Shown here piece after piece: positions 1 to 10,648 of a stretch of DNA of 64,000 nt (position 1 is its first letter; each line of letters opens with the position of its first letter). Source of the stretch: Casimicrobium huifangae (GTDB lineage: Bacteria; Pseudomonadota; Gammaproteobacteria; Burkholderiales; Casimicrobiaceae); NCBI RefSeq assembly GCF_009746125.1, contig NZ_CP041352.1, forward strand, positions 4,262,436 through 4,326,435. The letters are read 5' to 3'. Both the position numbers and the translations under genes were made by a program. Under the pieces are notes generated by a model, which saw only the letters and a list, made by a program, of their open reading frames with translations, had not been told where the DNA came from and made no database searches.

Positions 1-383
1 GTGTCCCGCCCTACTTCTCTCACGCCTAGTTCCACCGCCAACATTTCACCTACGGGACTATCACCCAGTATCGTCGGACTTTCCAGACCGTTTGGTTATG
101 TCAACAGCTAAATCGTGAAGGCTCTTCCCATTTCGCTCGCCACTACTTTGGGAATCTCGGTTGATGTCTTTTCCTGCAGCTACTGAGATGTTTCAATTCA
201 CTGCGTTCGCTCTACCCTGCCTATGTATTCAGCAGGGAGTACCCTTGCGGGTGGGTTTCCCCATTCAGAAATTCCCGGATCAAAGCTCTATTGCCAGCTC
301 CCCGAGACTTATCGCAGGCTTACACGTCTTTCATCGCCTGTTGCCGCCAAGGCATCCGCCATGTGCGCTTGGTCACTTGATCC
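1..383 (-). rRNA. rrl: 23S ribosomal RNA, 5' portion (runs off left edge)
   Basis: The reverse strand reads as the start of a 23S rRNA: GGATCAAGTGACCAAGCGCA near 383-364, then GGCGGATGCC and further conserved domain I sequence. The 5' end at about 383 is set by alignment from memory to the E. coli 23S start, so it may be off by a few bases. The rest of the gene lies left of the window. It is the distal gene of the rRNA operon that starts at the 16S around 2602. Short open frames here are artefacts of structured RNA. Confidence 0.95.
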
Positions 384-590
384 TATAACGCTCAAACACC
401 ATCACCTGAGTCAACTCCTTTCGGCGTTAACTCAAACAACAGCACCGCGTCACAGGTGTGTATGAGAACTTGATGCCCCGAACCTTCAACCCGACCAACG
501 GAAGCGGCCGGTATCGGAACACCAAAAATACAATCTAAACCCATGTCCACATCTCATCTCATCAATGAGCGTGAACAAACTTCTTCCAGA

Positions 591-603
591 TTTTTAAAGA
601 ACA
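591..603 (-). promoter_or_regulatory. boxA antiterminator in the tRNA-23S spacer
   Basis: The minus strand reads TGTTCTTTAAAAA, the classical boxA (Nus factor) sequence, in the spacer between tRNA-Ile and the 23S start. A boxA before 23S is normal for proteobacterial rRNA operons. The rest of the 384-696 spacer shows no other gene. Confidence 0.8.
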
Positions 604-696
604 GAGACTACCGATTGGATAGCCATCAGCAATAAGCGCTTGAACAACTTTTATTGCTGATGCCTATGCACCTGACCACAACCCGCGATATTTGAA

Positions 697-773
697 TGGT
701 GGGTCTTGATGGACTCGAACCATCGACCCCCGCCTTATCAAGACGGTGCTCTAACCAGCTGAGCTAAAGACCC
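697..773 (-). tRNA. tRNA-Ile (GAT)
   Basis: The minus strand starts GGGTCTTTAGCTCAGCTGG and ends with an encoded CCA. The anticodon loop reads TTGATAA, giving anticodon GAT. The acceptor stem GGGTCTT pairs with AAGACCC. The length is 77 nt. In transcription order it follows tRNA-Ala, the reverse of the usual Ile-Ala order. Confidence 0.95.
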
Positions 774-821
774 TCCGAAACTTTTAATCAGCGGCACCCA
801 TCTGGCGCAACTCATCGAAAG

Positions 822-897
822 TGGTGGAGGATGACGGGATCGAACCGACGACCCCCTGCTTGCAAAGCAGGTGCTCTCCCAGCTGAGCTAATCCCCC
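822..897 (-). tRNA. tRNA-Ala (TGC)
   Basis: The minus strand starts GGGGGATTAGCTCAGCTGGG and ends with an encoded CCA. The anticodon arm is CCTGC-TTTGCAA-GCAGG, so the anticodon is TGC. The length is 76 nt. It is the first tRNA after 16S, about 170 nt downstream of the 16S 3' end. The 898-1065 spacer has no other gene. Confidence 0.95.
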
Positions 898-1063
898 GCT
901 TGCCGCTTTACGCCCGCCGAAACCAGCTTGTCAGCCAGCCAGCAGCGCAAAGCGCAACAGGTTGTGTCTCTTTATGTTCAGACAACCGAAACGAGTGCAG
1001 GCACTTCGGAAGATCATGCTGAGAGTCTTTCGACCATCAAACACGTCTTCGAGGCGCGTTCTC

Positions 1064-2602
<1,539 letters not shown>

Positions 2603-2803
2603 TCACTGCTAATTTCACAATACTCAAAATTACACTGAACGGTTCTTCGACATCCCTCCCTTAACTGACCTTTGGCGGCTTAGCAAAGCCTGGATCAATC
2701 AGAGAAGAACATCTCCCCATCCGTGCATGCACCTCTGAAGCTCGCCAAACCCTAGAGCGGCTGGCTATTCTCCGAAGTACCTACACGTTTCGGTTGTCTC
2801 AAT

Positions 2804-2815
2804 TCTTAAAGAGCA
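2804..2815 (-). promoter_or_regulatory. boxA in the 16S leader
   Basis: The minus strand reads TGCTCTTTAAGA in the 16S leader, about 200 nt upstream of the 16S 5' end. This matches the boxA antitermination consensus and sits where the first boxA of an rRNA operon is expected. Confidence 0.65.
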
Positions 2816-2897
2816 GCGATTTCTCCATTCACCTCTTTCGAGGCTTTCCCGAATCTGCCTTCCGGCTTTTTCGAGAGAAATCATTTCCGGGGCATCT

Positions 2898-2928
2898 ATT
2901 CTAATGCCTCGCAAATTATTTCTCTCAA
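2898..2928 (-). promoter_or_regulatory. Putative rRNA operon promoter
   Basis: On the minus strand a TAGAAT -10 hexamer (complement at 2898-2903) is preceded by TTGAGA (2923-2928) with a 19-nt, A/T-rich spacer. A GC-rich discriminator (GCCCCGG) follows, as is typical of stringently controlled rRNA promoters. The spacing is longer than ideal, so the exact -35 is uncertain. The whole 2603-3013 stretch is leader and promoter; I see no gene in it. Confidence 0.4.
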
Positions 2929-3013
2929 CTTACTCAACGCGCTTACGCCACATCAAGCAAGTCTTTGTTTCACAGACTTCGCAACCATTTCCAAATCTTT
3001 GTCAGACCTGAAC

Positions 3014-3090
3014 TGGTTGCGGGGGAAGGATTTGAACCTTCGACCTTCGGGTTATGAGCCCGACGAGCTGCCAGACTGCTCCACCCCGCG
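3014..3090 (-). tRNA. Initiator tRNA-fMet (CAT)
   Basis: The minus strand reads CGCGGGGTGGAGCAGTCTGG and ends CCCCCGCAACCA. The anticodon loop is CTCATAA, giving CAT. Two initiator hallmarks are visible: the first base C faces A at position 72 (a C1:A72 mismatch), and the anticodon stem carries three consecutive G:C pairs (GGG/CCC). It lies about 410 nt upstream of 16S on the same strand. The 3091-3337 stretch beyond it shows no gene or clear terminator. Confidence 0.95.
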
Positions 3091-3337
3091 CCTGCGGCTT
3101 CTGCCTTTCAAACTCAGCACAACTAACTCGTTGTTATTTGCTGCGTTGCGTTCGATCAGCGAAGACAGAAATTATGGCACAGCTAAAAACCCTTTGCAAC
3201 CCCATCCCACCCAAAAACCCCTCTTTACCCCCTCTTTTTGCCTAACTCTTAAGCATTCCACCGCCCATTCCTTAAGCAACATCACCCGCCAACCCAATAC
3301 TCACAACAGTTTGTGAAAAAAAGAGAATTTTTTCGAA

Positions 3338-4612
3338 TTAACGCTTGCCGGCACGGCGTGGGGTAGTAGTTACTTCACCAGACTTTGCCGCCAGACGTTC
3401 CTTCGCCACAAAATCGCGAATTGCCGGATAAACAATGCTGCGCCAGCGGCTGCCGGAGAAGATACCGTAGTGGCCGCAACCCTCCACCAGCAGGTGATTG
3501 CGCCTCGATTGCGGAATGTTCGAACAGAGACCGTGAGCAGCGTACGTCTGGCCCGGGCAGGAAATATCGTCTTCGCCGCCCTCGACCGTCATCAGGCCAA
3601 TATCCTTGATCGCAGCAGGCGCCACCTTTTCACCGTGCACCTCCATCACACCGCGTGGCAGGCGAAACTCCTGGAACACACGCTGCACAGTTTCCAGATA
3701 GTAAGCGGCGTCGAGGTCGAGCACCGCGTTGTACTCGTCGTAGAACTTGCGATGTGCATCCGTATCGCCCGGGCCATCACCACGCATCATGTTGATGAAA
3801 TATTCCCAGTGCGATTTGGCGTGGTGCCCAGGATTCATCGCAACGAAGCCGTAGTGCTGCAGGAAGCCTGGATAGACGCGGCGGCCAAAGCCCGGATACT
3901 TCGCGGGCACGCGCGAAATCACGTGCCGCTCGAACCATTCGATCGAATGCTTGGTGGCGTAGTTATTGACGCTTGACGGATTGACGCGAGTATCAATGGG
4001 GCCGCCCATCATGATCATTGCCTTGGGGCGCAACGGATCGTTCTGCGCGGCCATCAGGCTGACCGCGCACAGCACCGGCACCGTCGGCTGGCACACCGAC
4101 ATCACAAACACTTCCGGTCCCAGCGAACGCAGGAACTCCATCACATAGGTCACGTAGTCATCGAGGTGGAAGATCCCCTCCGCCAGCGGAACGATGCGGG
4201 CATCGCGCCAGTCGGTGATGAACACTTCGTGATCCTGCACCAGTGAGCGCACCGTATCGCGCAGCAAGGTCGCATGATGGCCCGAGAGCGGCGCCACCAG
4301 CAGAATGCGCGGCTCGCCCTTGGCGCCTACCTTGCTGAAACGGCGCAACTGGCAAAACGGCTTCTCGGCGACAACCGTCTCTTCGATGGCATGTGTATGC
4401 CCGTCGACACTGATCGTGTGAATGCCAAACGGCAGCTTCGGATACTCCTTCGTCAGCCGTATCGTCAGCTCGCTACTCGCCGCCAGAAAATCATTCGGCG
4501 GCAGATCCTTCCACGGATTGCCATCGGATTGCGCCCAGTTCATGCCCATTTCGGCCATAAAGCGCATTGGCGCCCCCAGGGATTTCTGCATCTCGTGAAA
4601 CGCGTACAACAT
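3338..4612 (-). CDS. phaZ: Intracellular polyhydroxyalkanoate depolymerase (PhaZ family)
   Basis: This 424-aa protein has the intracellular PHB depolymerase fold: MLYAFHEMQKSLGAPMR at the N-terminus, a cysteine nucleophile in SVCQPT (Cys174) in place of a lipase-box serine, an acidic segment GGEDDISCPG, and the catalytic histidine in EGCGHYGIF. It hydrolyses stored PHB in the cytoplasm, so the cell makes PHA granules. There is no signal peptide, as expected for the granule-mobilising type. A purine-rich AGAGGGA lies about 10 nt before the ATG. It follows metZ on the same strand with a 63-nt gap, so it could be read through or have its own promoter. Confidence 0.92.
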   Translation of the reverse strand: MLYAFHEMQKSLGAPMRFMAEMGMNWAQSDGNPWKDLPPNDFLAASSELTIRLTKEYPKLPFGIHTISVDGHTHAIEETVVAEKPFCQLRRFSKVGAKGEPRILLVAPLSGHHATLLRDTVRSLVQDHEVFITDWRDARIVPLAEGIFHLDDYVTYVMEFLRSLGPEVFVMSVCQPTVPVLCAVSLMAAQNDPLRPKAMIMMGGPIDTRVNPSSVNNYATKHSIEWFERHVISRVPAKYPGFGRRVYPGFLQHYGFVAMNPGHHAKSHWEYFINMMRGDGPGDTDAHRKFYDEYNAVLDLDAAYYLETVQRVFQEFRLPRGVMEVHGEKVAPAAIKDIGLMTVEGGEDDISCPGQTYAAHGLCSNIPQSRRNHLLVEGCGHYGIFSGSRWRSIVYPAIRDFVAKERLAAKSGEVTTTPRRAGKR

Positions 4613-4675
4613 GACTCTTGATCCCTCTGAAAACTTTCTCTGTACTGATTGTCAGCCGTCCGCTGCGACCGATGT

Positions 4676-5860
4676 CTAAATCTGCGCCAACCCGCGCGCC
4701 AGGTCGTCGCGCAAGTCGTCCTGCGCTTCAAGGCCGACGGCGACGCGGATCAACGCGTCACCAATGCCCGCCGCGTCGCGTGCCGCCTGTGTCATGCGCC
4801 CGTGCGTGGTCGTCGCCGGGTGCGTAATCGTGGTCTTCACATCGCCCAGATTGCCGGTGATAGACATGATCTTCACTGCGTCCACCACCTTCCAAGCCTC
4901 GGTCTTGCCGCCCTTGACGTTGAACGAGAGCACCGCGCCGCCGCCCGACTGCTGCCGCTTCGCCAGCGCCACCGACGGGTGCGACGCCAGGAACGGATAG
5001 TTCACGTTCGCCACCTTCGGGTGGGCCGCCAGCCACTCTGCAAGCGCCAATGCATTCTCGCTGTGCGCGCGCATGCGGATCGGCAGCGTCTCCATGCCCT
5101 TCAAAATCACCCATGCGTTGAACGGAGCAAGACTCGCGCCCGTGGTACGCAGGAAGTTGTAGACGCGTTCGCGGCACATCTCCTTCGTGCCCACGATTGC
5201 CCCCCCCATCACCCGTCCCTGTCCATCAAGGTGCTTGGATGCTGAATGAATCACCACATCGGCGCCGAGCGCCAGTGGCCGCTGCAACACCGGTGTGCAG
5301 AAACAATTGTCGACGGCAAAGGTTGCGCCGACCTTACGCGCCATCTCTGCGATCGCGGCGATGTCAAACACATCGGCCATCGGATTCGACGGCGTTTCCA
5401 GGAACACGAGTTTGGTGCCGGGTCGGATTGCCTTCGCCCAGGCATCAAGCCCGGTCGAGTTCACCACCTCGCAAGTGACGCCGAACTTGCCCATCACCGG
5501 CGCACCGAACACATTGAGCGTTGAACCGAACACGCTGCCGCTGGTGACGATATGGTCGCCCGCCGAGCACAGCGTCATCGCCAGTGTCGAAATCGCCGCC
5601 ATGCCAGTGGACGTGGCGATCGCGGCGTCGGCACCCTCCATCGCCGCCAGGCGACGCTCGAACATGTCCACCGTCGGATTGGTGAAGCGCGAGTAGATGT
5701 AGCCAGGCTCCTCGCCGGTAAAGCGCTTCGCGGCCATTTCGGCAGACTCGTGCACAAAGCTCACCGTGGCAAACAGCGCCTCGGAATGTTCGTTGAAAGG
5801 CGAACGCAACCCACCCGCGCGGATGGCTAGCGTGTCTACGGAGTAGTCGTGATCGTTCAT
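4676..5860 (-). CDS. metZ: O-succinylhomoserine sulfhydrylase
   Basis: This 394-aa Cys/Met-metabolism PLP enzyme has the PLP lysine in SASKHLDGQGR (Lys209), the phosphate-binding SRFTNPTV region and TGMAAI. The form of the SASKHLDGQGRVMGG motif and the position after cvpA-purF point to MetZ, which makes homocysteine from O-succinylhomoserine and sulfide, rather than MetB or MetY. In many betaproteobacteria metZ directly follows purF; here a small secreted-protein gene (5887-6516) lies between them. Confidence 0.9.
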   Translation of the reverse strand: MNDHDYSVDTLAIRAGGLRSPFNEHSEALFATVSFVHESAEMAAKRFTGEEPGYIYSRFTNPTVDMFERRLAAMEGADAAIATSTGMAAISTLAMTLCSAGDHIVTSGSVFGSTLNVFGAPVMGKFGVTCEVVNSTGLDAWAKAIRPGTKLVFLETPSNPMADVFDIAAIAEMARKVGATFAVDNCFCTPVLQRPLALGADVVIHSASKHLDGQGRVMGGAIVGTKEMCRERVYNFLRTTGASLAPFNAWVILKGMETLPIRMRAHSENALALAEWLAAHPKVANVNYPFLASHPSVALAKRQQSGGGAVLSFNVKGGKTEAWKVVDAVKIMSITGNLGDVKTTITHPATTTHGRMTQAARDAAGIGDALIRVAVGLEAQDDLRDDLARGLAQI

Positions 5861-5886
5861 TGTGCTCTCTTCGAAATGTCGCGGAC

Positions 5887-6516
5887 TTAAGGTTTCGGCT
5901 GCGAGTGTCTATCCGCATTCTTTCCGAGGTTTGCGCCTATCAGTATTGCCCCACTCATAGCATTGGAAATTGGCTTGTGTTCTTCCCACTTTTCCACCGG
6001 GCTACCGAAAGTCTGCACGACCACCATGTCTCCACTTTTCGACCAGCTAAAGGTATAGAGAATATGAAACCGCTTAGGCGCTTCAGAACCCAACTGAATC
6101 GGCTCGATGACCTCCAAGCACTTGCGCCAAAAGAACCCTGCGTCTGCTGGCAGCGCGCACTCTTTTATTACTTCCACGTCACTACTGGTCTTCTTCTTCA
6201 CGATTTGCGCATCAACAAACATATCGCGAGGCTGCTTTGTGCCCTTTTCCACGCCGAGCAACAGTTGGATTCGCATACCGGTCTCGTAGTAGGGCTCGGG
6301 TTTCTCCTTGGACAACGTGTATAGCCAACCGCTTGCGGTCCCGCTGCTGCGATAGTGCCAACCCATTGGCATCGCAATGCCTCCATCGGTGGCTTCCAGA
6401 CGCTGCAGGGCATACCCGTCTGGAACATTGATGTCTTGCGCGAGACACCAATGGCTAATGCACAACCACAGCAACATCGCGCTGACTGAACGATTCACAG
6501 TCGCGATTCCCTTCAC
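5887..6516 (-). CDS. Hypothetical secreted protein between purF and metZ
   Basis: This 209-aa protein has an N-terminal signal peptide (hydrophobic AMLLWLCISHWCLAQ, cleavage likely after LAQ). I recognise no family. The mature part is acidic-basic mixed with two cysteines (ECALPADAG, WRKCLEVIE) that could form a disulfide, and ends in a polar tail. Its ATG overlaps the purF stop by 4 nt, so it is translationally coupled to purF. Its base composition looks lower in G+C than the flanking genes, suggesting late acquisition into a conserved operon. Confidence 0.7.
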   Translation of the reverse strand: MKGIATVNRSVSAMLLWLCISHWCLAQDINVPDGYALQRLEATDGGIAMPMGWHYRSSGTASGWLYTLSKEKPEPYYETGMRIQLLLGVEKGTKQPRDMFVDAQIVKKKTSSDVEVIKECALPADAGFFWRKCLEVIEPIQLGSEAPKRFHILYTFSWSKSGDMVVVQTFGSPVEKWEEHKPISNAMSGAILIGANLGKNADRHSQPKP

Positions 6517-8018
6517 TGATCCGCCCCCACCACCTCGCCCCGGGACTCATCGCGCGCCACCGCCAGCCCCTTGAGGAACTGCGGCGTGATGTCGCCAGTG
6601 ACGTAGCAGCCGTCGAAGCAGGACGCATCGAAGTCGGCGATCTTCGCCGGATGCGCCGGATTCTGACTTTGCAGGATTGCGCGCTTCATGCCGTCGATGC
6701 TTTGATAAATCACGCGGTCCGCGCCAATCGCTTCGGCCACCTGCTCATGGGTCTTGCCCACCGCGATCAGTTCGCTCGGGGTGGGCATATCGATGCCGTA
6801 CACGTTCGGATAGATCACCGGCGGCGCAGCGCTGGCGAAGAACACCTTCTTCGCGCCGGCCTCGCGCGCCATCTGCACGATCTCACGGCTCGTCGTTCCG
6901 CGCACGATGGAGTCGTCCACCAGCAGCACCGTTTTGCCGGCAAATTCGCTGGCGATCGGATTCAGCTTCTGGCGCACACTCTTCTTGCGCATGGCGTGGC
7001 CCGGCATGATGAAAGTGCGGCCGACATAGCGGTTCTTCACAAAACCTTCGCGATACGGGCGGCCGATGCGGGTGGCCAACTCCAGTGCGCTCGGGCGGGA
7101 TGAATCGGGGATCGGCACCACCACGTCGATGTCCTGCCAGTCGGGCAGCTTCATGATTTCGCCAGCCAGCTCGGCACCCAGGTGGACGCGGGCGTCGTAC
7201 ACGCTGATGCCATCAATCACCGAATCCGGCCTTGCGAGGTAAACGTATTCGAAGATGCAGGGATTGAGCTTCGGGTTCTGCGCGCACTGCTGGGCATGTA
7301 CATGGCCCGCGAAATCGATGAACAGCGCTTCGCCAGGTGCGATGTCACGCACAAACTGAAAGCCCAGCACGTCAAGCGCCACGGTTTCACTGGCGACCGC
7401 ATATTCCGGCCCGGCCATTGTCTCGTTGCGGCCATAAACCATCGGCCGGATGCCATGCGGATCGCGGAACGCCAGCATGCCGTAGCCCGCAATCATCGCG
7501 GTCACCGCATACGCGCCCTTGCAGCGCAGATGCACCGCGGCGACCGCCTTGAAGATCATCTCTGGCGTCAGCGCGCGACCGCCGCCCGCAGCGCGTTCGA
7601 GTTCGAGCGCCAGCACGTTGAGCAGCACTTCACTGTCGCTGTTGGTATTGATATGGCGCGCGTCGAGCTTGAACAGATCCGCCTTCAACTGCTCGCCGTT
7701 AGTGAGATTGCCGTTGTGCACGAGCGAGATGCCGAATGGCGAATTCACGTAGAACGGCTGCGCCTCATGCTCGCTCACCGCGCTGCCGGCCGTCGGGTAG
7801 CGGACATGGCCAATGCCGGCGTTGCCGAGCAGATCGCGCATGTTGCGGGTGCGGAACACGTCGCGCGCCATGCCCTTGGCCTTGTGCTGGTGGAACACCG
7901 CGCCATCGGCGGTCATGATGCCGGCGGCGTCCTGCCCGCGATGCTGCAGCGTCATCAGGCCGTCGTAGATCAACTGGTTCACCGGGCCGTGCGAAACGAT
8001 GCCGATCACACCACACAT
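6513..8018 (-). CDS. purF: Amidophosphoribosyltransferase
   Basis: This 501-aa protein begins MCGVIGIVSHGPV, so Cys2 becomes the N-terminal nucleophile of the glutamine amidotransferase half after Met removal. The phosphoribosyltransferase half carries the PRPP-binding loop in LLVDDSIVRGTTSREIV. It catalyses the first committed step of purine synthesis, PRPP plus glutamine to phosphoribosylamine. The length is normal. Its start overlaps the end of cvpA by 13 nt, the common cvpA-purF arrangement. Confidence 0.97.
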   Translation of the reverse strand: MCGVIGIVSHGPVNQLIYDGLMTLQHRGQDAAGIMTADGAVFHQHKAKGMARDVFRTRNMRDLLGNAGIGHVRYPTAGSAVSEHEAQPFYVNSPFGISLVHNGNLTNGEQLKADLFKLDARHINTNSDSEVLLNVLALELERAAGGGRALTPEMIFKAVAAVHLRCKGAYAVTAMIAGYGMLAFRDPHGIRPMVYGRNETMAGPEYAVASETVALDVLGFQFVRDIAPGEALFIDFAGHVHAQQCAQNPKLNPCIFEYVYLARPDSVIDGISVYDARVHLGAELAGEIMKLPDWQDIDVVVPIPDSSRPSALELATRIGRPYREGFVKNRYVGRTFIMPGHAMRKKSVRQKLNPIASEFAGKTVLLVDDSIVRGTTSREIVQMAREAGAKKVFFASAAPPVIYPNVYGIDMPTPSELIAVGKTHEQVAEAIGADRVIYQSIDGMKRAILQSQNPAHPAKIADFDASCFDGCYVTGDITPQFLKGLAVARDESRGEVVGADQ

Positions 8019-8581
8019 GGGAGCATCCTTGCGGCAGCCGCCGCCATCTTGAAATCGGTACCGGCGACGGTGGGCGTCGCCGGCTGAAACTTGAAGCGTT
8101 TTGCCAGATCGTCCGGCAACTTGCTGCGCAGGATCGCCGCGAACGTCGCCAGCGGCTTCGCGGTCACGCTGTCACGCCACCAGGCGAATGAGGGCAGGCT
8201 GGTGGCGCCAGCGACCAGCACCAGCAGCACCACAATCAGCACACCGCGCAGCACACCAAACACCATGCCAAGCGCACGATCAACAAAGGACAACCCCACC
8301 GCCTTGACCAATTTGCTGAACGCGAATCCGATCACGCTCAGCAGCAGAAATACGCCCACAAACACCAGCGCATAACCGGCCAGTGAGCGCAGCCACGCGG
8401 TTTCGGCGGAAAGCTGCAGCATCGGCAACATCTGCGCCACCCGACTGCCGAACAGAAACATGCAGACAATCGCGGCGATCCAGGCGGCCAGCGCGAACAC
8501 CTCACGGATCACACCCCGCCACAGCCCCAGCAGCGCAGAAAGAAGCACCACCACGATGACTGCAATATCAAAGCCGGTCAT
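8006..8581 (-). CDS. cvpA: CvpA family membrane protein
   Basis: This 191-aa protein has four hydrophobic spans (about residues 5-25, 30-50, 65-88 and 105-128) and the CvpA signature near the start, DIAVIVVVLLSALLGLWRG. The E. coli homologue is known from colicin V production and sits before purF, as here. The exact biochemical role is not settled. It lies in an uninterrupted minus-strand block with a SPOR protein upstream and purF downstream. Confidence 0.9.
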   Translation of the reverse strand: MTGFDIAVIVVVLLSALLGLWRGVIREVFALAAWIAAIVCMFLFGSRVAQMLPMLQLSAETAWLRSLAGYALVFVGVFLLLSVIGFAFSKLVKAVGLSFVDRALGMVFGVLRGVLIVVLLVLVAGATSLPSFAWWRDSVTAKPLATFAAILRSKLPDDLAKRFKFQPATPTVAGTDFKMAAAAARMLPCVV

Positions 8582-8605
8582 GAGGTGTTGGTGTCCCGGC
8601 GTCCG

Positions 8606-9328
8606 CTATTGCAGCGTGACGACCTTGGCCTCGAAACCCGCCTGTGCGAGCTTTGCACGCGCGGCCTCTGCCGCCTGTTTGCTGTCGTAGGGTCCCGCAC
8701 GCACGCGGACGACAACGCCGTTGGACACGTCAATCTTCTCGGTGTAGACCGGAAACTTGAGTGCCTTGACGCGATCGTAGGCCTGCTTCGCCGCTGTTGG
8801 GTCACGCACGGCGATCACCTGTACGACCAGTTGACCGGGCTTGCGCACCGGTTCCGCCGCAGTCACTGGTGCGCTCTTGGCTGGGGCCTTCTCGTTAGCC
8901 TTGGTCGGCGCTTTTTCGGCGGGTTTCTCGGCAACTTTGGTCGCCGGAGCGGTTGCGGTTGCCGGTTTCGCAGGCGAAGTATCGGCCACCACCTTGGCCG
9001 GAGCCTTGTCAGGAACGGCGGCCGCAACAGCTGCAGGCGCGCCCGCCTGGGCACCAGTCGGCTCGCTGATCGACGCGATCTCCGCCGGCTTGTCGGCAGC
9101 GGCTTTCTTGCCGTCGGGAAATTTGGGATCGAATTTGGTGCCTTCGACCGGCGGGATGCGCACATCCACGTTGTCCGGCAGCGGCGGCGGCTCGCGTTCG
9201 AGGAACATCGGCACCGCCACGATGGCGATCAGCAACAGCACACTCGCCCCAAGCAGCCGGCGATTGGCGCGGCGCCGCAACTGGTCGGCGCGTTGCGGTT
9301 CGTCGATATTGGGCGCGGCTGCTGCCAT
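8606..9328 (-). CDS. SPOR domain protein (DedD/FtsN-like)
   Basis: This 240-aa bitopic membrane protein has a short cytoplasmic N-terminus (about 1-23), one TM helix (LLGASVLLLIAIVAVPMFL, about 25-43), a long Ala/Pro/Lys-rich periplasmic linker, and a C-terminal SPOR domain (about 165-238, ending RVRAGPYDSKQAAEAARAKL). SPOR domains bind denuded septal peptidoglycan, so a role in cell division is likely. Its place between folC and cvpA is where dedD is found in E. coli and many betaproteobacteria. Confidence 0.85.
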   Translation of the reverse strand: MAAAAPNIDEPQRADQLRRRANRRLLGASVLLLIAIVAVPMFLEREPPPLPDNVDVRIPPVEGTKFDPKFPDGKKAAADKPAEIASISEPTGAQAGAPAAVAAAVPDKAPAKVVADTSPAKPATATAPATKVAEKPAEKAPTKANEKAPAKSAPVTAAEPVRKPGQLVVQVIAVRDPTAAKQAYDRVKALKFPVYTEKIDVSNGVVVRVRAGPYDSKQAAEAARAKLAQAGFEAKVVTLQ

Positions 9329-9334
9329 TAAAAC

Positions 9335-10621
9335 TCAGGCCCCGGAGACTTGCGCCACCGTGAGGAACGATCCAAAGACGACGATTCTATCGGCTTCGGC
9401 TGCCAGTTTCCGCGCCGCAGCATATGCGGTGGCGACATCGGTATGGCGGTGAATCTGGCGATCCGGGATACCGTTTTCCGCCAACGCCGCCAGCAGCAGC
9501 GGCAAGTCAGCGCCGCGCGGACCGGGCAGCGGCGCGATGTGCCATTCGTCGATACGGCGCTTAACCGCGTCGATCACCGCCGCAATGTCCTTGTCGCGCA
9601 GCATGGCAAACACCGCGTAGGTCACTGGAAAGTACGCCATGTCAGCGAGCGCTCGCTCAAGCGCAATCGCCGCATGGGCGTTATGCCCGACATCGAGCAC
9701 AGTCACCGGTCGCCCCGGAAGCACCTGGAATCTGCCTGGCCATTCGACTTCGAGCAGGCCCTGCTTGACCGCCCCCTGCGCCACCGGCAGCCGATCACGC
9801 AGGCAGTGCAGCGCGGCCAGCGCCGCCGCCGCGTTGCCAAGCTGGTAGCTGCCGCGTAGCGCCGGAATCGGCAAACCGTGGCGATGCGCCACGCCATCGC
9901 CGCCCGCCGCCGGGTCGCGGATCCAGAAGCCCCATTGCTGCGGCGCTTCGGCGATGCGGTGCCAGCCGAAGTCACGCCCGATATAGTGGCCGTGGGCGCC
10001 GTGGCCGTTCATCGAATGCGTCAAGGTCACCGGCGGATCGGGCTCAGCAATCACCGCGTGACGGCCGCGGCGCAGGATGCCGGCCTTCTCGATCGCGATC
10101 AGCTCGCGCGTTTCGCCAAGGAACTCGGTGTGATCGACGCCGATGCTGGTGATCACCGCGCAGTCAGCATCGAGAATATTGGTGGCGTCGAGCCGACCGC
10201 CGAGGCCAACCTCGATCACCCAGGCGTCCAGCCTGGTGGCGGCGAACAGGTGAAACGCTGCCAGCGTCGTGTATTCGAAGAAAGTCAGCGACACGTCGCC
10301 GCGCGCCGCCTCCACGGCGTCGAACGCGGCGACCAGCGCCTGATCACTCGCTTCGGCGCCGTTGACGACCACCCGCTCGTTGAAGCGATGGATGTGCGGT
10401 GACGTGTAGCGGCCGACACGGTAGCCCGATGCACGAAGGATGGCGTCGATGTAAGCACACACCGACCCTTTGCCGTTGGTGCCCGCCACCAGAATCACCG
10501 GACAAGCCGGCGCCACCTGCATGCGCTCGTAGATCGGCCGGATGCGCTCCAGCCCCATTTCAATCTCAGGCCCGGAACGGATCGTGTAGATGCGTGCCAG
10601 CCAGTCAGCGAGCGTGGTCAT
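9335..10621 (-). CDS. folC: Bifunctional dihydrofolate/folylpolyglutamate synthase
   Basis: This 428-aa Mur-ligase family protein has the P-loop GTNGKGSV at residues 47-54, SPHIHRFNERV for folate binding, and the C-terminal ligase domain with LDVGHNAHA. It adds glutamate to dihydropteroate and to folates. It is 6 nt upstream of the SPOR gene. accD is the next gene upstream, across a 172-nt gap that carries an inverted-repeat element. Confidence 0.95.
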   Translation of the reverse strand: MTTLADWLARIYTIRSGPEIEMGLERIRPIYERMQVAPACPVILVAGTNGKGSVCAYIDAILRASGYRVGRYTSPHIHRFNERVVVNGAEASDQALVAAFDAVEAARGDVSLTFFEYTTLAAFHLFAATRLDAWVIEVGLGGRLDATNILDADCAVITSIGVDHTEFLGETRELIAIEKAGILRRGRHAVIAEPDPPVTLTHSMNGHGAHGHYIGRDFGWHRIAEAPQQWGFWIRDPAAGGDGVAHRHGLPIPALRGSYQLGNAAAALAALHCLRDRLPVAQGAVKQGLLEVEWPGRFQVLPGRPVTVLDVGHNAHAAIALERALADMAYFPVTYAVFAMLRDKDIAAVIDAVKRRIDEWHIAPLPGPRGADLPLLLAALAENGIPDRQIHRHTDVATAYAAARKLAAEADRIVVFGSFLTVAQVSGA

Positions 10622-10648
10622 GGCGTGGAACGAAGCAATGGGGACAAG

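Noticed and set aside
3300-3345. Possible terminator after phaZ (CACAA-ACTG-TTGTG near a T run)
   Set aside because: On the phaZ strand the T run comes before the hairpin, the wrong order for an intrinsic terminator.
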